Assembly (NCBI RefSeq): GCF_000696185.1
Contig: NZ_KK853997.1
Location: 5,347,084-5,411,083 of the forward strand
Source: Kitasatospora cheerisanensis KCTC 2395
GTDB lineage: Bacteria; Actinomycetota; Actinomycetes; Streptomycetales; Streptomycetaceae
Direction: 5' to 3'
Length of the DNA stretch: 64,000 nucleotides
Shown here: positions 61,525 to 64,000 of the stretch, piece by piece
How positions within the stretch are numbered: the stretch's first letter is position 1
How the letters are laid out: each line of letters opens with the position of its first letter
The notes under the pieces: model-generated
Told to the model about the DNA's origin: nothing
What the model saw: the letters and a program-made list of their open reading frames with translations, nothing else
Database searches by the model: none
Translations under genes and position numbers: made by a program

Positions 61525-62445
61525 GTGGGGGATCTGGTGATCGGTGCCCGCTCAGGTGCTCCGGAGCCCGACGGGGAGCCTTCGGGCAACTCCGAGGGCC
61601 GGCCCGCGGAGGACGGTGACGCCCTGCGGGCCGCCGACTCCGGGGAGACGGAGGAGAGCGACTCGGCGTCGGGCAGGGCCAGGAGGGCTCCCAAGCAGCG
61701 TTCCTTCTGGAAGGAACTGCCGATCCTGATCGGCATCGCCCTGATCCTGGCGCTGGTGATCAAGACCTTCTTCGTCCAGGCATTCTCGATCCCCTCGGGC
61801 TCGATGGAGAACACGCTCCAGGTCGGCGACCGCGTGCTGGTCGACAAGCTCACCCCCTGGTTCGGTTCGGAGCCGGAGCGCGGCGAGGTGGTGGTCTTCA
61901 AGGACCCGGGCGGCTGGCTGAACGACGAGCCCGCCCAGCGCAGCAACAACTCCTTCGTGCGCGGCGTCCAGGACGTCTTCAGCTTCATCGGGCTGATGCC
62001 GTCCAGCGACGAGAAGGACCTCATCAAGCGCGTCATCGCGGTCGGCGGCGACACCGTCGAGTGCCAGGACTCCGGCCCGGTCAAGGTGAACGGCATCGCG
62101 CTCGACGAGCCGTACATCTTCGCGGGCAACACCCCCTGCGGGGAGAAGCCGTTCGGCCCGGTCAAGGTGCCCGACGGCCGGATCTGGGTGATGGGCGACC
62201 ACCGCTCCAACTCGCTGGATTCCCGGTACCACATGGACCAGCCGGGTGGCGGCACCGTCCCGGTCGGGAACGTCGTCGGCCGCGCGTTCGTGGTGGCCTG
62301 GCCGATCGGCGACTGGGCGACGCTGCCCGTCCCCGACACCTTCGACCAGAAGGGCCTGGCGGCCGGCGGGCCGCTCGCCCCGACCCTGGCCGGCGCGGCC
62401 CTGGCCGCCCCCGCGGTGTGGTGGGTGCGCAAGCGCCGTCGCTGA
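61525..62445 (+). CDS. sipY: Type I signal peptidase SipY
   Basis: 306 residues. A polar leader ends with RARRAPKQRSFWKEL, then a membrane segment (LPILIGIALILALVIKTFFV). The catalytic domain has FSIPSGSMENTLQVGDRVLVDKL (seen as IPSGSMENTLQVGDRVL), DLIKRVIAVGGDTVEC and VMGDHRSNSLDSRYHM. A C-terminal membrane segment (TLAGAALAAPAVWWV) is followed by RKRRR. GTG 61525 has AGGGAGGAG 5 bases upstream and gives VGDLVIGARSG; an in-frame GTG at 61480 would add 15 residues. Strong similarity of the catalytic core to the sipX product suggests gene duplication. Confidence 0.93.
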   Translation: MGDLVIGARSGAPEPDGEPSGNSEGRPAEDGDALRAADSGETEESDSASGRARRAPKQRSFWKELPILIGIALILALVIKTFFVQAFSIPSGSMENTLQVGDRVLVDKLTPWFGSEPERGEVVVFKDPGGWLNDEPAQRSNNSFVRGVQDVFSFIGLMPSSDEKDLIKRVIAVGGDTVECQDSGPVKVNGIALDEPYIFAGNTPCGEKPFGPVKVPDGRIWVMGDHRSNSLDSRYHMDQPGGGTVPVGNVVGRAFVVAWPIGDWATLPVPDTFDQKGLAAGGPLAPTLAGAALAAPAVWWVRKRRR

Positions 62446-62612
62446 TCGGTCGCAGACCGGCCGCGAATGACTCTTGCGCGGGCCGTGGTACTCGTGAGTA
62501 ATCTGCTCGCACGTGCCACGGCCCGCAGTGCTGTCCAGCCCAGGACGGCGAGGCTCGGGCGGGCAGCGAGCGCTCGGCCGGAGCGCGTGAGCGCCAGGAG
62601 AGGGCGAAGCCG

Positions 62613-63359
62613 ATGAGCAGCGTCGCGGAGCGGACCCAGCCCGCGGAGGCCCGACCGGCCGGACGCCGGAGCCCGGCGTCGATCGTGCAGGGTCTGGTGA
62701 TCGCGATCGGGTTCGTGATGCTGGTCGGTGGCTTCGGCGTGCTCGCCGTGCAGTACCGGCCCTACAAGATCCCGACCGGGTCGATGAGCCCCACTCTGGA
62801 GAGCGGCGACACCGTCCTCGCCCACACCGCCGACGGGAAGTCGACCGGCCGGGGCGACATCGTGGTCTTCCAGGACCCGGACTGGGGCAACGTCACCCTG
62901 GTGAAGCGGGTGGTCGCGATCGGTGGCGACACCGTCTCCGGCGACCGTGAGGGCCGGATCACCGTCAACGGCCGCCAGGTGAACGAGCCCTACCTGGAGA
63001 AGGCCGCGGTGCTGGCCACGGCGTTCTCCGTGACGGTGCCCGAGGGGCGGCTGTTCGTGCTGGGCGACTTCCGGGGGAACTCGCTGGACTCGCGCAGCCA
63101 CCTGGACGTGGCCTTCGGCTCCGTTCCCGCCTCCGGGGTGAAGGCGCGCGTCGAGGCGGTGATCCAGCCGCTGTCCCGGGCAAGGCTGGAGGGGCGCACT
63201 GCGGCCTTCGACGAACTGGGTGCGCCGAGTGCTCACCAGGCAGGCGCCCTGGTGCCTGCCTCGTGGACGTCGGTCGGCGGAGCAGTGCTGATCGTGCTCG
63301 CCTCGGCGGCGGGCTGGACGGTCTCGCTGGCCCGCAAGCTGCGGGGGCGGAAGGCCTGA
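62613..63359 (+). CDS. sipZ: Type I signal peptidase SipZ
   Basis: 248 residues, the shortest of the four. A leader MSSVAERTQPAEARPAG leads to a membrane segment (GLVIAIGFVMLVGGFGVLAV). The catalytic Ser is in YKIPTGSMSPTLESGD, with Thr before Gly-Ser-Met, and the Lys in NVTLVKRVVAIGGDTVSGD. GDFRGNSLDSRSHLD is the C-terminal signature. A membrane segment (SVGGAVLIVLASAAGWTVSL) and KLRGRKA end it. ATG 62613 follows AGGAGAGGGCG. It is more divergent than SipX/SipY. Confidence 0.93.
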   Translation: MSSVAERTQPAEARPAGRRSPASIVQGLVIAIGFVMLVGGFGVLAVQYRPYKIPTGSMSPTLESGDTVLAHTADGKSTGRGDIVVFQDPDWGNVTLVKRVVAIGGDTVSGDREGRITVNGRQVNEPYLEKAAVLATAFSVTVPEGRLFVLGDFRGNSLDSRSHLDVAFGSVPASGVKARVEAVIQPLSRARLEGRTAAFDELGAPSAHQAGALVPASWTSVGGAVLIVLASAAGWTVSLARKLRGRKA

Positions 63360-63429
63360 ACCGGGGGCCGGCGGCACACCGGGGCCGGCCCGGAAACGTG
63401 CGCAGAACCTCAGGACGGAGCTGAACCAG

Positions 63430-63903
63430 GTGGCGGTCGAGCGTCGCAGGGCCGTCCGCGTGCTGCTGCTGGACCCGGACGGGCGCGTCCTGCTGCTGCA
63501 CGGGACCGACCCGGCCGCGCCGGGCGCCGACTGGTGGATCACGCCGGGCGGCGGCATCGAGCCGGGCGAGAGCCCGGCCGAAGCGGCCCGGCGCGAGCTG
63601 GGCGAGGAGATCGGGCTGACCGAGGTGGAGTGGGGACCGCTGGTCGCGTACGGCATGGTGAGGTTCTCCTTCCGAGGCAGGGACTACGAGCAGGAACAGT
63701 CGTTCCACCTGGCCCGCACGGGGCGCGGCGAGGTGTCACTGCGGCAGAGCGGGGCCGAGGAGCACGCGCTGCTGCTGGCCGTCCGCTGGTGGACGGTGGG
63801 GGAGTTGAGGACCACCGGGGACACCGTGTACCCGCTCGGACTGGCCGCGCTGGTGGAGCGGGTTCTGACCGAAGGGCCGCCAGAACCGCCAGTACGGCTC
63901 TGA
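63430..63903 (+). CDS. Nudix hydrolase
   Basis: 157 residues. The Nudix box is complete: GGGIEPGESPAEAARRELGEEIGL shown as GIEPGESPAEAARRELGEEIG (G-x5-E-x7-R-E-L-x-E-E-x-G). The N-terminal strand has RRAVRVLLLDPDGRVLLLHG. It hydrolyses a nucleoside diphosphate linked to X; the substrate is unknown. GTG 63430 follows CAGGACGGAG. It follows sipZ with a 70-base gap, as in S. coelicolor, where a Nudix gene sits after the sip array. Confidence 0.92.
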   Translation: MAVERRRAVRVLLLDPDGRVLLLHGTDPAAPGADWWITPGGGIEPGESPAEAARRELGEEIGLTEVEWGPLVAYGMVRFSFRGRDYEQEQSFHLARTGRGEVSLRQSGAEEHALLLAVRWWTVGELRTTGDTVYPLGLAALVERVLTEGPPEPPVRL

Positions 63904-63959
63904 GCACGGGCCCGGTGGTCCACAATGGGGTGGACGTGACGAGTGAGGGGACGCTTGGA

Positions 63960-64000
63960 ATGAGTGCCGAAGACCTCGAGAAGTACGAGACCGAGATGGA
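63960..64000 (+). CDS. Start of a DUF2469-family protein gene (partial)
   Basis: Only 13 codons are in the window: MSAEDLEKYETEM. This is the highly conserved N-terminus of the actinobacterial DUF2469 family, usually about 100 residues, function unknown. ATG 63960 follows GAGGGG with a 9-base spacing. It begins 57 bases after the Nudix gene. Confidence 0.75.
   Translation, partial: MSAEDLEKYETEM

Overview
The window reads as core chromosome of a Streptomycetaceae actinomycete (Streptomyces or Kitasatospora; I cannot separate them from sequence alone). Evidence: very high G+C with strong G/C in third codon positions, many GTG and a few TTG starts, long 'shadow' frames, and gene content and order resembling the S. 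coelicolor block from cvnA1/gltX through ndgR-leuCD-hupS, recG-coaD-rpmF-rnc-mutM, smc-ftsY, nsdA, amtB-glnK-glnD, ffh, rpsP-rimM-trmD-rplS and the sipWXYZ signal-peptidase array.

Layout. 1-5.5 kb: the N-terminal part of a conservon sensor kinase (minus), a small unknown protein behind a perfect Crp-like palindrome, a fumarylacetoacetase-family enzyme, gltX, then five tRNA genes (Gln-Glu-Glu-Glu-Gln) with their own promoter and a classic terminator. 5.6-9.9 kb: ndgR (IclR type) divergent from leuCD, a small unknown gene and hupS (HU with a lysine-rich tail). 10.1-11.6 kb: an accessory-looking module of a GntR/HutC regulator divergent from two overlapping unknown small genes, with AATCTAA repeats between them. 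11.7-19.8 kb: cofC (F420 biosynthesis), an acyltransferase, gpsA, ddl, a DUF3515 protein, an Lrp-type ligand-binding protein, thiL, a phosphofructokinase and thiD. 20-30 kb: rpmB, a DAK2/FakA-like protein, recG, an unknown HTH protein, rsmD, coaD, a DivIVA-like coiled-coil protein, a DUF177 protein, rpmF, rnc and mutM. 30-35.9 kb: membrane and secreted accessory proteins, an MFS transporter, a decayed integrase-like gene, acyP and a small coiled-coil protein. 36-49.8 kb: smc, ftsY, a primase-polymerase-like protein, nsdA, the nitrogen operon amtB-glnK-glnD behind a GlnR-type box, and ffh. 49.8-55.9 kb: a terminal-inverted-repeat element, a GNAT, a second FtsH, a methyltransferase, proS and a HExxH protein. 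56.3-64 kb: rpsP-khpA-rimM-trmD-rplS, four type I signal peptidases, a Nudix protein and the start of a DUF2469 gene.

How the genes work together. The strongest themes are ribosome and tRNA function (gltX, proS, tRNAs, rpsP, rpmB, rpmF, rplS, rimM, trmD, rsmD, rnc), protein targeting and export (ftsY, ffh, sipWXYZ, ftsH), chromosome organisation and repair (smc, hupS, recG, mutM) and nitrogen/amino-acid control (ndgR-leuCD, GlnR box-amtB-glnK-glnD).

A caution for anyone using this sequence: ftsY, sipX, a TPM-domain gene and a primase-polymerase-like gene are each broken by an apparent loss of one base in a G or C run, and cofC looks likewise affected. ftsY is normally essential, so sequence error is the simplest explanation. 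I found no CRISPR array, no intact insertion sequence, no rRNA and no clear new multi-gene system. The best candidates for something undescribed are the GntR module, the HExxH/zinc-ribbon protein, the duplicated DivIVA-like protein and the inverted-repeat element after ffh.
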